Positions 1-8,907 of a DNA stretch of 64,000 nt are shown here, piece after piece (the stretch's first letter is position 1; each line of letters opens with the position of its first letter). The DNA comes from Alcaligenaceae bacterium. GTDB lineage: Bacteria > Pseudomonadota > Gammaproteobacteria > Burkholderiales > Burkholderiaceae_B. The stretch lies in assembly GCA_013416445.1 (NCBI GenBank), contig JACCER010000003.1:124001-188000 (forward strand). The letters are read 5' to 3'. The translations under genes were made by a program, and so were the position numbers. Below the pieces are notes generated by a model. The model had not been told where the DNA came from. It ran no database searches and worked only from the letters and a program-made list of their open reading frames with translations.

Positions 1-456
1 CAGCAGGTCCAGTGGTTCCTGGACTTCGCGGTCAAGTTTGTTGATAAAGGTAATGATGGGGGTGTTGCGAGCCCGGCATACCTGCAGCAGCCTGATGGTT
101 TGCGGTTCTATGCCGTTGCCAGCGTCAATAACCATTAGCGCCGCATCCACTGCTGTCAACACACGGTAAGTGTCTTCAGAGAAGTCTTGGTGACCGGGCG
201 TGTCGAGCAGGTTGATGACGCAGTCGCGGTATTCCATTTGCATGACCGACGATGCTACCGAAATGCCGCGTTGCTTTTCAATTTCCATCCAGTCGGATGA
301 GGCGTGCCGACTGGCTTTACGTGCCTTGACGCTGCCGGCGATCTGGATCGCGCCCGCAAATAGCAGCAGTTTTTCCGTCAGGGTGGTTTTGCCCGCGTCG
401 GGGTGGGAAATAATGGCAAATGTGCGTCGCCGCGCGACTTCTTGGGTAATGCTCAT
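1..456 (-). CDS. prfC: Peptide chain release factor 3 (RF3), N-terminal part
   Basis: RF3 is the translational GTPase that removes RF1/RF2 from the ribosome after termination. Reading the reverse strand from the ATG at 456 gives 152 residues that run off the window edge (the family is about 530 residues). Visible: a P-loop PDAGKTT at residues 19-25, the QRGISV switch region at 62-67, G3 DTPGHQDF at 85-92 and G4 NKLD at 139-142. The residues around these ([27 protein letters not shown]) are typical of RF3 rather than EF-G. The gene reads leftward and nothing upstream of its start looks co-transcribed with it. Confidence 0.96.
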   Translation of the reverse strand, partial: MSITQEVARRRTFAIISHPDAGKTTLTEKLLLFAGAIQIAGSVKARKASRHASSDWMEIEKQRGISVASSVMQMEYRDCVINLLDTPGHQDFSEDTYRVLTAVDAALMVIDAGNGIEPQTIRLLQVCRARNTPIITFINKLDREVQEPLDLL

Positions 457-523
457 AGTTTGATTTTAGCGTGTGCCGTACCATAGCCCTAGTGTGTAAT
501 CAGGGGCCAGGCGTGGCGCAGAG

Positions 524-853
524 TTATTTATGATGACTGAATGAAGCCAGAACCGTTCCGGCCAATATGAACAGCGCACCAAAGGTACGATTAAGCCAGC
601 GGATGTGCCGGGGGCTGCGTAACAGCTTAAGCATGCGGGAAGCCAGCCCGGAGGCCGCCAACAAGGCGCCCAGCCCCACCGCCACCACGACAAACTGAAT
701 CAGGATGCCCAGAATAAGGCCAATTGTGGTCCAGTAACCTCGTCGGAATCCGTATTTCAGGCCTGAAGCCATTGCGGAAATAGCACCGGGGCCCGGTGAA
801 AATGAAATCGCCCAGGCGGCGGCAAAGAAAGCGAGCCAGGTGGAAAAGGACAT
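524..853 (-). CDS. LysE/RhtB-family exporter remnant with internal in-frame deletion
   Basis: LysE/RhtB proteins are six-helix inner-membrane exporters of amino acids, about 205 residues long. This open frame has 109. Residues 1-68 match the family N-terminus, including the SFSPGPGAISAM motif at residues 17-28 and two hydrophobic helices. From about residue 69 the sequence jumps to the family C-terminus (LASRM, then SPRHIRWLNRTFGALFILAG), as in the last 35 residues of E. coli RhtB. Roughly 95 residues, including the usual NPK-containing segment, are missing with the frame kept. A TTG at 865 would add four residues; the ATG at 853 is preferred. It is probably non-functional, although the frame is open. 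Confidence 0.7.
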   Translation of the reverse strand: MSFSTWLAFFAAAWAISFSPGPGAISAMASGLKYGFRRGYWTTIGLILGILIQFVVVAVGLGALLAASGLASRMLKLLRSPRHIRWLNRTFGALFILAGTVLASFSHHK

Positions 854-1058
854 TAAGGTTGGCAAGAAGGGTTTGGCGTTGGCTATTGGGCGCCGCGCGC
901 AATGGATAATTGTAGCGCATGTGGCTGAATGTTCGGATTGTTCTTCGTAAGAATAAGGGTGCGAAAGATCAATTTGTCGACTAGCCGTTGATGGTAAAGT
1001 GTTGTTTTGATTGTGGCTTTAGCTGTTTGCAGACTGCATACCGCAGGTTAGGGCATAA

Positions 1059-2075
1059 ATGACCTTCACACACCATACCATTGCCATTGACCAGGTGCTG
1101 CGTACGTTGTCCGGCTTGAAACGGGCGGGTTTCAAAATCGAACCCGCGTTACGCCGTTCAGGCATATCTCCCGCGTTGCTGGAATCACCCTTGTCGCGTG
1201 TGTCGCATGGCCAGTATGCTGCCTTGATACGGGTCTTGCGCAAAATGACGCGCGATGAATTATGGGGCTTATGCTCGCGGCCCGTGCCTATCGGCGCCTT
1301 CGCCCAATGTTGCCACCTGGCGGTCAATTGCAGCAATTTGGGGGAAGCGATGCTGGTCGGGTTTCGCTATTATCGTATGCTGCTCAGCGACTTTACTCCT
1401 CGGCTCAGTGTCGACAACGGCCAGGCGCAGGTGCGTTTGCTTGGGCGTACTCAGTCCGATCCCTGCCAGGATTACGCCGAGCGCACCTTTTGCTTCTTTA
1501 CCGTAGGCTTGGGCGCGTGGCTGGTTGGGCGGCGCATTCCGATTCTAAGTGTGAATCTCCGATCTTCAACCCTGGTTGATACCGAACGTCTATTTCTTGC
1601 GCCTGTGTCTGGCACTGCGCCCGATACAGGTTTTGTTTTCGATGCGCGCTGGCTGGAATTGCCCGTGGTGCAAAACGGGCGCAGCCTGCAGCAATTCCTG
1701 AAGCAATTGCCAGATAATCTGCTGATCAGGTACCGGGACCCAACCAGCATCAAAGAGCGCATACGCCGATTGTTGCGCGCGCATCCGAACAGCACCATGC
1801 CTACACTGGAAAATGTCGGTGTCATGTTGGCAATGGCGCCTCAAACATTGCGCCGGCGCCTGCGCACTGAAGGCCAGAGCTTCCAAAGGCTGAAAGACGA
1901 AATGCGCCGTGATGCGGCCATTCAATATCTAATGAAATCAAATCTTACTTTGGTGCAAGTAGCTGATCTGGTCGGATTTTCAGAGGCCAGCACCTTTCAT
2001 CGCGCGTTCAAGAAGTGGACGGGTGTCTCGCCAGGCGAATACCGCCATCAGCAACAAGGGCAAGAGTCGGCTTGA
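1059..2075 (+). CDS. AraC-family transcriptional regulator
   Basis: The protein has 338 residues. The N-terminal ~200 residues resemble the arabinose-binding-like sensor domain of OruR/ArgR-type AraC regulators (segments such as LRRSGISPALLESP and GFRYYRMLLSDF). The C-terminal ~100 residues carry the double helix-turn-helix, with MAPQTLRRRLRTEGQSFQ in the first HTH and VADLVGFSEASTFHRAFKKW in the second. The signature end GVSPGEYR is intact. It lies 118 bp upstream of an acyl-CoA synthetase on the same strand and probably regulates that gene and the following Bug gene. The ligand is unknown. Confidence 0.92.
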   Translation: MTFTHHTIAIDQVLRTLSGLKRAGFKIEPALRRSGISPALLESPLSRVSHGQYAALIRVLRKMTRDELWGLCSRPVPIGAFAQCCHLAVNCSNLGEAMLVGFRYYRMLLSDFTPRLSVDNGQAQVRLLGRTQSDPCQDYAERTFCFFTVGLGAWLVGRRIPILSVNLRSSTLVDTERLFLAPVSGTAPDTGFVFDARWLELPVVQNGRSLQQFLKQLPDNLLIRYRDPTSIKERIRRLLRAHPNSTMPTLENVGVMLAMAPQTLRRRLRTEGQSFQRLKDEMRRDAAIQYLMKSNLTLVQVADLVGFSEASTFHRAFKKWTGVSPGEYRHQQQGQESA

Positions 2076-2193
2076 CGGGCTCCCGCGCATCAGCAAGATT
2101 GAATGTTTATGCCAATCGGTTTGGACTAATAAGCCATTGTCCGGGCGCAAGCGCGTAGCCATACTCTATCGGTTGACCCGTAAGAGATGGATC

Positions 2194-3909
2194 ATGTCAG
2201 TTGCTTTGCATAAACGCTTTTGGCCCGACGATGTACCCCATGTTTTGCCCGCGCCCGCCCATACGCTATGGCAGCGGCTGCTAATTTCTGCACAACGTTC
2301 GCCCAGTAAGCCTGCGCTGGTTTTCTATGGCAGCAAGCTGTCGTACCAGGAACTGGTCAGGCAAGCTGAAGCGCTGGCCGGTTATTTGCAGCACGAAATG
2401 GGGGTGACGCACGGCGACAGGGTATTGCTGCTCAGCCAGAATTGCCCGCAGTTCGTTGTGGCGTATTACGCGGTGCAGCGCATTGGCGCGGTGGCGGTTA
2501 CGCTCAATGCCATGTCCACCACCGACGACGCGTCTCATATGGCCACAGATAGCGGTGCCCGGGTGGTGCTGGCGGCACAGGAATTACTGCCGGCCTTGCA
2601 GCCTTTGCTGGATCAGGGCTTGTTGCAGGGGGCCGTGGTGTTTGCCTATGCCGATATGGCCTCTTCCTTGCCCGGCATATCCGTGCCTGAATGGGTCATG
2701 GCGCCCAGGCTTGAACTCGCGCGTCCGGCCGGGGCCGATGGCGCAGCGCCCATTGTGGAATGGGGTCAGGCTATGGCGGCTGCTTGCATTCCAGCGCCCG
2801 ACACCGGCCAAGTCAACGACTTATGCCTGCTGGCCTATACCTCGGGCACCACAGGCCGCGCCAAAGGCTGCATGCATACGCACGCCACGCTGCAAGCGTC
2901 GGTGAATGCGTCGTGCGCCTGGCGCAGGCTGGATGAAAATGCCGTAGTAATGGCTGTAGCGCCGCTATTTCATTTGCTGGGTATGCAAAACGGCATGAAT
3001 TTGCCGCTAATGCTGGGTGGAACAGCGGTCATGATGGCGCGCTGGGATCGCGTCGCTGCCTGGCATCTCATCAGGCATTACCGCGTTACGGTGTGGGCAG
3101 CGCCGCCCACTATGGTGGTTGATTTTTTCTCTAACCCTGATGTCACGCCACAAAGCATAGCCAGCTTGTCGTTGTTATCGGGGGGCGGGGCGGCCATGCC
3201 CGAAGCCGTGGCTTCACGTCTGGCCAACGACTACGGGATCATATTCAACGAAGGTTATGGCATGACGGAAACGGCCTCGTTTCTCCATTGCAATCCTCTC
3301 AATCGTCCCAAACGCCAGTGCTTGGGGTGCCCAACCACTGGCGTTGATTCGCGCATCATCGATCCAGACACTGGCCGTGAACTGGCCCAGGGCGAAGTCG
3401 GCGAGATCGTCACTCATGCGCCGCAAGTCACCATTGGGTACTGGAATAATCCCCAGGCCGATCAGGAAGCTTTCATCCAAATCGATGGCAAGCGCTTTTT
3501 GCGCACAGGCGATCTGGCTCATGTCGATGCCGATGGCTATTTCTTTATGCGCGACCGCCTCAAACGCATGGTGAATGTGTCGGGTTACAAAGTCTGGCCA
3601 GCCGAAATCGAAAATCTTTTATATGAGCACCCGGCCGTGCAAGAGGCCTGTGTCATCGCGGCTTGCACCTTGGGGGACAAGGGCGAGCAGGTCAAGGCGG
3701 TCATTGTGCTGCGTCCGGCCAGCCAGGGGCAGGTCGATGCGCAACAAATCATCGATTGGGCGCGTGGCAGAATGGCCGTTTATAAGGCGCCGCGTGTGGT
3801 TGAGTTTGTCGAGCAATTGCCCAAATCCAACACCGGAAAAATACTTTGGCGCAAGCTGCAGGAAATTGAACGTAGTACAGACAGTGTGCCGACTGGCGCA
3901 CAGATATAA
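2194..3909 (+). CDS. AMP-dependent acyl-CoA synthetase / ligase
   Basis: This enzyme (571 residues) activates a carboxylic acid to its acyl-CoA through an acyl-adenylate. Visible motifs are the phosphate loop YTSGTTGRAKG near residue 215, the GYGMTET motif near 360, the TGDLAHVD motif, and the C-terminal catalytic lysine in PKSNTGKILWRKL. It resembles the medium/long-chain fatty acid ligase group (AlkK-like); the true substrate cannot be read from sequence. The open frame extends upstream to 2023 into the AraC gene. I chose the ATG at 2194 because it follows an AAGAGATGG ribosome site and gives the usual N-terminus. A Bug binding protein follows after 46 bp, so uptake and activation of one acid may be linked. 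Confidence 0.9.
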   Translation: MSVALHKRFWPDDVPHVLPAPAHTLWQRLLISAQRSPSKPALVFYGSKLSYQELVRQAEALAGYLQHEMGVTHGDRVLLLSQNCPQFVVAYYAVQRIGAVAVTLNAMSTTDDASHMATDSGARVVLAAQELLPALQPLLDQGLLQGAVVFAYADMASSLPGISVPEWVMAPRLELARPAGADGAAPIVEWGQAMAAACIPAPDTGQVNDLCLLAYTSGTTGRAKGCMHTHATLQASVNASCAWRRLDENAVVMAVAPLFHLLGMQNGMNLPLMLGGTAVMMARWDRVAAWHLIRHYRVTVWAAPPTMVVDFFSNPDVTPQSIASLSLLSGGGAAMPEAVASRLANDYGIIFNEGYGMTETASFLHCNPLNRPKRQCLGCPTTGVDSRIIDPDTGRELAQGEVGEIVTHAPQVTIGYWNNPQADQEAFIQIDGKRFLRTGDLAHVDADGYFFMRDRLKRMVNVSGYKVWPAEIENLLYEHPAVQEACVIAACTLGDKGEQVKAVIVLRPASQGQVDAQQIIDWARGRMAVYKAPRVVEFVEQLPKSNTGKILWRKLQEIERSTDSVPTGAQI

Positions 3910-3955
3910 CAGGCTGCACGTTTTTATCAGTGCAATCAATAACAGGGAGACCACA

Positions 3956-4936
3956 ATGCAATTATTTCGTCATTTTTTCTTTTTTCTTCTGGCTCTGGGG
4001 CTGGGCTGGGGGCCTTTGGCCCATGCGCAAGATGCAGCATCCTATCCCGACAAAGCGGTGCGCATTATTGTGCCTTATCCTGCTGGCGGGGCGACCGATA
4101 TCATAGGCAGGGTGCTTGCCAAGCAACTGTCTGATATCTGGGGCCAACCCGTAGTAGTCGAGAACAAAACCGGGGCTGGCGGCGTGCTGGGTAACGAAGC
4201 CGTGGCCAAGTCGCCCAAAGACGGCTATACGATTTTGCTTGGCATTACACAAATGGTGCAGGCCCCCAGTTTGTATAAAAAGCTGCCCTATGACATCAAC
4301 ACAGACTTCGCGCCTATAGGCTTGGTGGCGCGTTCATCAGACTTGTTCGTCGTAGCGGCGGGTACGCCTGCCGGTACCTTAAAAGAGTTTGTGGATCTGG
4401 TCAAGAAAAGCCCAAGCCAGTACAACTTTGGTTCATATGGGGCGGGCTCGTCCTCACACATTCATGGCGAAATGCTGAACGAACAGGCCAAGCTCGATAT
4501 GGTGCACGTGCCGTATCGTGGGGCTGCGCCCTTGATGCAAGATCTAATGGGCGGGCAGGTCAATTCGGCTTTCGTCGACTCGGGTTCGTCGCGCCAGCAT
4601 CTGGGTTCAGACCGTTTCAAGGTGCTTGCTGTTAGTGGCACGCGCCGTCTGCCAGCTCTGCCCAATGTGCCGACTCTGGCTGAATTAGGCTACCACTCGT
4701 TCGAGCCCTACGGTTGGTTTGGCGTGTTTGTGCCGTCCGGCACGCCCGACGCCATCGTTAATAAGCTGTCGCAGGACTTGCAGCGTGTTTTGCGTGAGCC
4801 GGAAGTGGCAACCCGCATCGAAGGCCTGGGCCTGCTGATTGCGGCTGAAGATAGCAAAGCATTTGCCAAAACAATCGCGGAAGACCAGAAAGTCTGGGCG
4901 AAAGTGATCAAGGCGGCGAATATCACTCTGGACTAA
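3956..4936 (+). CDS. Bug-family tripartite tricarboxylate transporter (TTT) substrate-binding protein
   Basis: Bug proteins are periplasmic receptors for carboxylates and related small molecules, greatly expanded in Bordetella and Alcaligenaceae. The product has 326 residues with a signal peptide (MQLFRHFFFFLLALGLG, cleaved after AHA-Q). Then follow the family hallmarks YPDKAVRIIVPYPAGGATD and QPVVVENKTGAGG. I chose the ATG at 3956, preceded by AGGGAGA; an open frame further upstream overlaps the ligase gene and is not coding. There is no TctA/TctB membrane subunit anywhere in the window, so the receptor is orphan here. It sits downstream of the acyl-CoA ligase, probably in the same operon. 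Confidence 0.93.
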   Translation: MQLFRHFFFFLLALGLGWGPLAHAQDAASYPDKAVRIIVPYPAGGATDIIGRVLAKQLSDIWGQPVVVENKTGAGGVLGNEAVAKSPKDGYTILLGITQMVQAPSLYKKLPYDINTDFAPIGLVARSSDLFVVAAGTPAGTLKEFVDLVKKSPSQYNFGSYGAGSSSHIHGEMLNEQAKLDMVHVPYRGAAPLMQDLMGGQVNSAFVDSGSSRQHLGSDRFKVLAVSGTRRLPALPNVPTLAELGYHSFEPYGWFGVFVPSGTPDAIVNKLSQDLQRVLREPEVATRIEGLGLLIAAEDSKAFAKTIAEDQKVWAKVIKAANITLD

Positions 4937-4958
4937 ACAATCACGGCAGCTCTTAACA

Positions 4959-4980
4959 ACGCCAGGCAGCAGCCTGGCGT
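4959..4980. terminator. Bidirectional intrinsic terminator between convergent genes
   Basis: Perfect 9-bp inverted repeat ACGCCAGGC / GCCTGGCGT with loop AGCA, followed by a T/A-rich tract (TATATATCTTATTT). It lies between the end of the Bug gene and the end of the convergent helicase gene and could serve both, although the T-run is clear only on the plus side. Confidence 0.8.
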
Positions 4981-4987
4981 ATATATC

Positions 4988-6418
4988 TTATTTACCCAGC
5001 AAGGCAGCGCGTTGTTGGCCGCCTGAACTATGGCTGGAACTGCTGCGGTGGCGGCTTTGCCCGGCCGGAGCACCTGCTGCTCGGCCCGCTGCTGCGGGGC
5101 GGCCAGCGCCGCCTTCAGGGCGAGCACCACCAGCCGGACGACGGGCTTCGCCGGTACGCCCGCCTGGGCGGCCACCCGCGCCGGCGCTGCCAGTTTTTCG
5201 GGGTGCGTTGGAGCGGCGTGGCGGACGGTGGTCGTCGGCGCGCACATGGGCGGGTTCGGCCTTGACCATGTCTGGCGACCAGCCGGCAATGGTCGTGCGT
5301 TCTATGGGGCGCTTGATGACCTTTTCAATTGCGTTCAGCAGCTTGATCTCGGTTTTGTCGACCAGCGACAAGGCCGAGCCTTCGCTGCCGGCACGGCCTG
5401 TGCGGCCTATGCGGTGTACGTAGTCTTCGGGCACGTTGGGCAGCTCGAAGTTGACCACGTTGGGCAACTGGTCGATGTCGATGCCGCGTGCCGCGATGTC
5501 GGTGGCGACCAGTACGGCAACCTTGCCGTCTTTGAAGCCGGCCAGCGCGCGCGTGCGTGCTGCCTGGCTTTTGTTGCCATGGATGGCTGCGGCGGAAAGT
5601 CCGTCTTTGACGAGCTTTTCAGCCAGACGATTGGCGCCATGCTTGGTGCGGGTAAAGACCAGCACCTGATGCCAGCCGCTTTCGCGAATGATAAAGCTGA
5701 GCAGGTCGCGTTTGTGCGACTGTTCGGTCAGGACCATGCTTTGCTTGACCAGTTCCGAGGCGGTGTTGCGGCGGGCTACGGAAATCTCGATGGGGTTGTT
5801 CAGCACACCTTTGGACAATTCGCGAATTTCGTCCGAGAACGTGGCGGAGAACAACAGGTTCTGGCGGGTGCGTGGCAGCAAGGAAATGATGCGGCGTATG
5901 TCGCGGATGAAGCCCATGTCGAGCATGCGATCAGCTTCGTCCAACACCAGGATTTCCACAGCCGACAAATCGACGGTTTTTTGCTGGGCATGGTCAAGCA
6001 AGCGGCCAGGGGTCGCCACCAGAATGTCGAGTGGCTTGCGCAGGGCGTTGATTTGCGGGTTGATATTGACGCCGCCAAACATCACCATGGAACGTATCGA
6101 CGTGTGTTGGCTGTATGCACGCACCGATTCTTCAACCTGTGCCGTCAGTTCACGGGTAGGGGTAAGAATCAGCACTCGTGGCTGGCCGGGCTTGCGTGAT
6201 TGCGGCGCGGTTTGCAACAGACGGTGCAGAATCGGCAGGGTAAAGCCTGCAGTCTTGCCTGTGCCGGTCTGGGCGGCGGCAAGCAAGTCTCCACCCATCA
6301 TGACCTGGGGTATGGCCTGAGCCTGGATGGGGGTGGGATGTATGTAACCGGTGTCGGTAACAGCGCGCAAAAGCGGTTCTGCCAGTCCAAGGGAGGCAAA
6401 GGTAATTTGGGTACTCAA
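4988..6418 (-). CDS. rhlE: DEAD-box ATP-dependent RNA helicase, RhlE type
   Basis: The product (476 residues) unwinds RNA duplexes, usually in ribosome assembly, RNA decay or cold adaptation. Motifs in order: the Q-motif around residues 24-32, Walker A AQTGTGKT at 49-56, PTRELTAQ near 87, TPGRL near 136, DEAD at 160-163, SAT at 191-193, and [10 protein letters not shown] near 340. After about residue 380 comes a low-complexity tail rich in Gly, Arg, Ala and Ser that probably binds RNA. RhlE is preferred over SrmB/DbpA because of the N-terminus [14 protein letters not shown] and the simple basic tail. It stands alone, with a long leader in the 328-bp gap upstream. Confidence 0.93.
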   Translation of the reverse strand: MSTQITFASLGLAEPLLRAVTDTGYIHPTPIQAQAIPQVMMGGDLLAAAQTGTGKTAGFTLPILHRLLQTAPQSRKPGQPRVLILTPTRELTAQVEESVRAYSQHTSIRSMVMFGGVNINPQINALRKPLDILVATPGRLLDHAQQKTVDLSAVEILVLDEADRMLDMGFIRDIRRIISLLPRTRQNLLFSATFSDEIRELSKGVLNNPIEISVARRNTASELVKQSMVLTEQSHKRDLLSFIIRESGWHQVLVFTRTKHGANRLAEKLVKDGLSAAAIHGNKSQAARTRALAGFKDGKVAVLVATDIAARGIDIDQLPNVVNFELPNVPEDYVHRIGRTGRAGSEGSALSLVDKTEIKLLNAIEKVIKRPIERTTIAGWSPDMVKAEPAHVRADDHRPPRRSNAPRKTGSAGAGGRPGGRTGEARRPAGGARPEGGAGRPAAAGRAAGAPAGQSRHRSSSSHSSGGQQRAALLGK

Positions 6419-6746
6419 GAAATAACTCCAGCGACAGCCTATCGCTCGAGTCGAGAGATACCAATCTAGGCAGACGATAAAAAGAAGTTGAGAGCAAAAA
6501 GCTCAGGCAAGGCAAGAATAGCTTGCAAGACACGTGTTGACTGGTGCGACACGCAATTTGGCATTGTAGCGTAATTGGCCTGGAGCATGTGAATTTATTT
6601 TTTTGATTTGTTGTATTGTATTTGCCTTGCTTGCTTGCGGGCATGGGCCGACCTGCTTTATTTTTTCAGATATTACATATTTTTCAGGCATATTGGCAGA
6701 CGGCACGTAAACTGCTGTAATCCGCTTATTATTTTTTGAGTTTCCC
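6419..6746. promoter_or_regulatory. Intergenic leader between divergent rhlE and lemA
   Basis: This 328-bp gene-free stretch is AT-rich around 6590-6740. For the leftward helicase gene, the best -10 candidate is TACAAT (plus-strand ATTGTA at 6563-6568), with TTCACA 19 bp further upstream. That would leave an untranslated leader of about 140 nt, as is common for cold-induced helicases. The leader holds a small GCAAG/CTTGC hairpin near 6515. The lemA side is AT-rich with no clear promoter. I see no gene here. Confidence 0.4.
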
Positions 6747-7352
6747 ATGATGCGACGCTTCCTGCTTTTTATTCTTTTACCTGGCTTGTCGGTGCTGCTG
6801 GCTGGTTGTGGCTATAACGATATTCAACGTCTCGACGAACAGGTGAAAACCGCCTGGTCGCAAACACTGAATCAATACGAGCGACGCGCCGAATTGGTGC
6901 CTAAGCTGGTCAATTCAGTCAATGCCTATATGGTGAACGAACGGGCCGTACTGACCCAGGTTACCGAAGCCAGATCCAAGGTGGGCAGCATACAGATCAG
7001 CGCCAAAGACCTTGAAAACCCTGAACTAATGGAACGCTTCAACCAGGCGCAAGGCCAGTTGTCTTCAGCCTTGTCGCGTTTGATTGCCGTGTCGGAAAAC
7101 TACCCGCAGTTGAAAAGCGATGGCTTGTTCCGCGACCTGATGACCCAGCTGGAAGGCACTGAAAATCGTATCGCCACCGAGCGCGGGCGCTATGTTCAGG
7201 CGGTACAGGAATACAACCTGATCGTACGCCAGTTTCCAACCCTGATTACGGCCAAAATTTTTGGCTATCACACCATGGAAAACTACGGCGTGTCGAAGCA
7301 AGATCAAATTACCAAAGATCCCGAGGTCAAATTCAGTTTGCCTACGAATTAA
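6747..7352 (+). CDS. LemA family lipoprotein
   Basis: The product has 201 residues. The N-terminus is a lipoprotein signal (LLFILLPGLSVLLAGC, lipobox LLAGC with Cys at about 21). It is followed by the LemA helical-bundle signature YNDIQRLDEQVKTAWSQTLN, then YERRAELVPKLVNSVNAYM. LemA proteins are membrane-anchored four-helix proteins of unclear function, often encoded beside TPM-domain proteins as here. The next gene starts 7 bp after the stop, so lemA and the two TPM genes form one operon. Two ATG codons (6747 and 6750) could serve as start. Confidence 0.93.
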   Translation: MMRRFLLFILLPGLSVLLAGCGYNDIQRLDEQVKTAWSQTLNQYERRAELVPKLVNSVNAYMVNERAVLTQVTEARSKVGSIQISAKDLENPELMERFNQAQGQLSSALSRLIAVSENYPQLKSDGLFRDLMTQLEGTENRIATERGRYVQAVQEYNLIVRQFPTLITAKIFGYHTMENYGVSKQDQITKDPEVKFSLPTN

Positions 7353-7359
7353 AACAAAT

Positions 7360-8280
7360 ATGAATACTGCTGAACGGTTGAACGCGACACGTTGTCGAGT
7401 CATGCCAGCCTTGTGCCTGGTTTTGTTCTGTATATGGATGGCCCTGGCGCCCGTCGGCGCCGTAACGGTTCCGGTGCCGCAACTGAAAGCCTGGGTTACC
7501 GACACCACGAACACGCTGGATTCCAATACAAAAGCGCACTTGGAAACGGTTTTGGCCGATCTCGATCAACGCAAGGGCGCACAGCTTGCAGTGTTGGTCG
7601 TGCCAACCACGGGCGATGACACCATAGAAAGCTATGCCCGACGGGTATTTGACCAATGGCGTCTGGGGCGTAAAAAAATCGATGATGGCATTTTGTTCGT
7701 GGTGGCCAAAGGTGACCGCCATTTGCGTATCGAGGTAGGTTACGGCCTGGAAGGCGTAGTGCCCGACCTGCTGGCTGGGCGCATTATTCGCGAGCAGGTC
7801 ACGCCACGGTTCAAGCAAGATGACTACGCTGGCGGTATTGTGGCTGGCGTGACCAGCCTGATCAAGCTGATAGACGGTGAACAACTCCCCCCACCGCCCA
7901 AGAACAGCCAAACTGCCAGTCAAGATGATTCGCCTGTGGTCATGTTGTTGCCACTGGCCGTCATGAGCTTCTTCATGCCGGCGGTGTTTGCCGCTATTGC
8001 TGTGGGGCTGTTCGTTGCCTTGATGTTTGGCAGCATAGGGGCTGGTTTGTTGGGGGCTGTGCTTGCTTTCTTGCTAAGCAGTATAGGTCGCAAGTTTGGC
8101 GCTGGCGGTAGCAGCAGTTCAGGTACGGCGTCTCGCCGGGGTGGTGCAATTGGCGGTCTGGGCGGCGGCTTTGGTGGCGGATTCGGCGGAGGTGGAGGCG
8201 GGGGGTTCGGTGGTGGTGGCGGCTTTGGCGGCGGAGGTGGAGGCGGCAGTGGTGGCGGTGGCGCATCCGGCGGTTGGTAA
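7360..8280 (+). CDS. TPM-domain membrane protein, YgcG family, with glycine-rich tail
   Basis: The protein has 306 residues. A signal segment (LCLVLFCIWMALAPVGAV) precedes a TPM domain (VTDTTNTLDSNTKAHLETVL through YGLEGVVPDLLAGRIIREQV), then two hydrophobic segments (VMLLPLAVMSFFMPAVFAAI and the next), and a tail almost entirely of Gly with Phe and Ser (GGFGGGFGGGGG type). TPM proteins have been linked to acid phosphatase activity and photosystem repair in plants; the bacterial role is unclear. I chose the ATG at 7360, directly after lemA; an in-frame ATG at 7423 is an alternative closer to the signal sequence. It is co-transcribed with lemA and the next TPM gene. Confidence 0.9.
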   Translation: MNTAERLNATRCRVMPALCLVLFCIWMALAPVGAVTVPVPQLKAWVTDTTNTLDSNTKAHLETVLADLDQRKGAQLAVLVVPTTGDDTIESYARRVFDQWRLGRKKIDDGILFVVAKGDRHLRIEVGYGLEGVVPDLLAGRIIREQVTPRFKQDDYAGGIVAGVTSLIKLIDGEQLPPPPKNSQTASQDDSPVVMLLPLAVMSFFMPAVFAAIAVGLFVALMFGSIGAGLLGAVLAFLLSSIGRKFGAGGSSSSGTASRRGGAIGGLGGGFGGGFGGGGGGGFGGGGGFGGGGGGGSGGGGASGGW

Positions 8281-8382
8281 TGTCGCATCCGACACACAAC
8301 CCAGGCCGGGTAAAAACTACTCCACAGGCAATGCGCCGTAAACAGCATCCAAAATATATTTGAATACGCTAAAGGAAGTATC

Positions 8383-8889
8383 GTGCGTCACAAGACTGGA
8401 AAATGGAAAGAATGGGTAGGCTGGGCCGGCATTGAAGGGCATTGGCTGCGGCGCAAGCACTTTACCCCCGAGTTGCTGGCCAATATCGCCGAACGCATCA
8501 AGCATGGCGAGCTCGAGCACACTGGCGAGTTAATGGTCGCCATCGAGGCGGTAAGCCCAGCTCACGAAAGCGATAGCCGGCAGCGCGCACTCGAGGTGTT
8601 TGGCCGCCTGCGAGTGTGGGATACGCCCTTGAATACCGGCGTGTTGTTGTATGTGGCGCTGGATAGGCGCCGCCTTGAGATCATTGCCGATCGCGCGATT
8701 GCCGTACCCGATGCGCTTTGGGAGCAAGTATGTGAGCAGTTGCAGGCCAGGTTGCAGCAACATGACTATGCGGCCGGCCTGTTGGCGGCAATCGACAATA
8801 TCGAAGCCATATTGCGCACGCGCTGCCCGCCTTTACCGTCCGGTCAAGTCAATACCAACGATTTATCCGACAAGCCGGTGTTACTGTGA
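8383..8889 (+). CDS. TPM-domain protein, soluble short form
   Basis: This protein of 168 residues starts at a GTG preceded by the strong site AAAGGAAG. It has no signal peptide and no membrane segment. The TPM domain is recognisable from HTGELMVAIEAV, LRVWDTPLNTGVLLYVALDRRRLEIIADRAI and the following NIEAI helix. Proteins of this kind (DUF5130/TPM_phosphatase-like) commonly follow lemA and YgcG genes in Betaproteobacteria. The gap to the YgcG gene is 102 bp, on the same strand. The biochemical function is unknown. Confidence 0.85.
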   Translation: MRHKTGKWKEWVGWAGIEGHWLRRKHFTPELLANIAERIKHGELEHTGELMVAIEAVSPAHESDSRQRALEVFGRLRVWDTPLNTGVLLYVALDRRRLEIIADRAIAVPDALWEQVCEQLQARLQQHDYAAGLLAAIDNIEAILRTRCPPLPSGQVNTNDLSDKPVLL

Positions 8890-8907
8890 TTTTCTGCGGG
8901 CTGCTGA

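Noticed and set aside
3575-3955. Upstream extension of the Bug frame into the acyl-CoA ligase gene
   Set aside because: A signal peptide and ribosome site mark the start at 3956; the extension is out of frame with the ligase and has no protein features.
5030-6199. 389-codon plus-strand open frame opposite the helicase gene
   Set aside because: It is the antisense shadow of the GC-rich helicase gene; it has no ribosome site or family motif, while the minus strand has a full set of DEAD-box motifs.
8161-8270. Repetitive GGC/GGT tract considered as a tandem repeat or CRISPR-like array
   Set aside because: It is a coding low-complexity glycine tail with irregular units and no spacers.
8096-8341. 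Ala/Val-rich alternative frame over the glycine-rich tail
   Set aside because: It is a frame shadow of the repetitive GGN codons.
7920-8348. Proline-rich minus-strand frame (142 codons)
   Set aside because: It is the reverse complement of the glycine-rich tail of the TPM protein; the proline runs come only from GGN codons read backwards.
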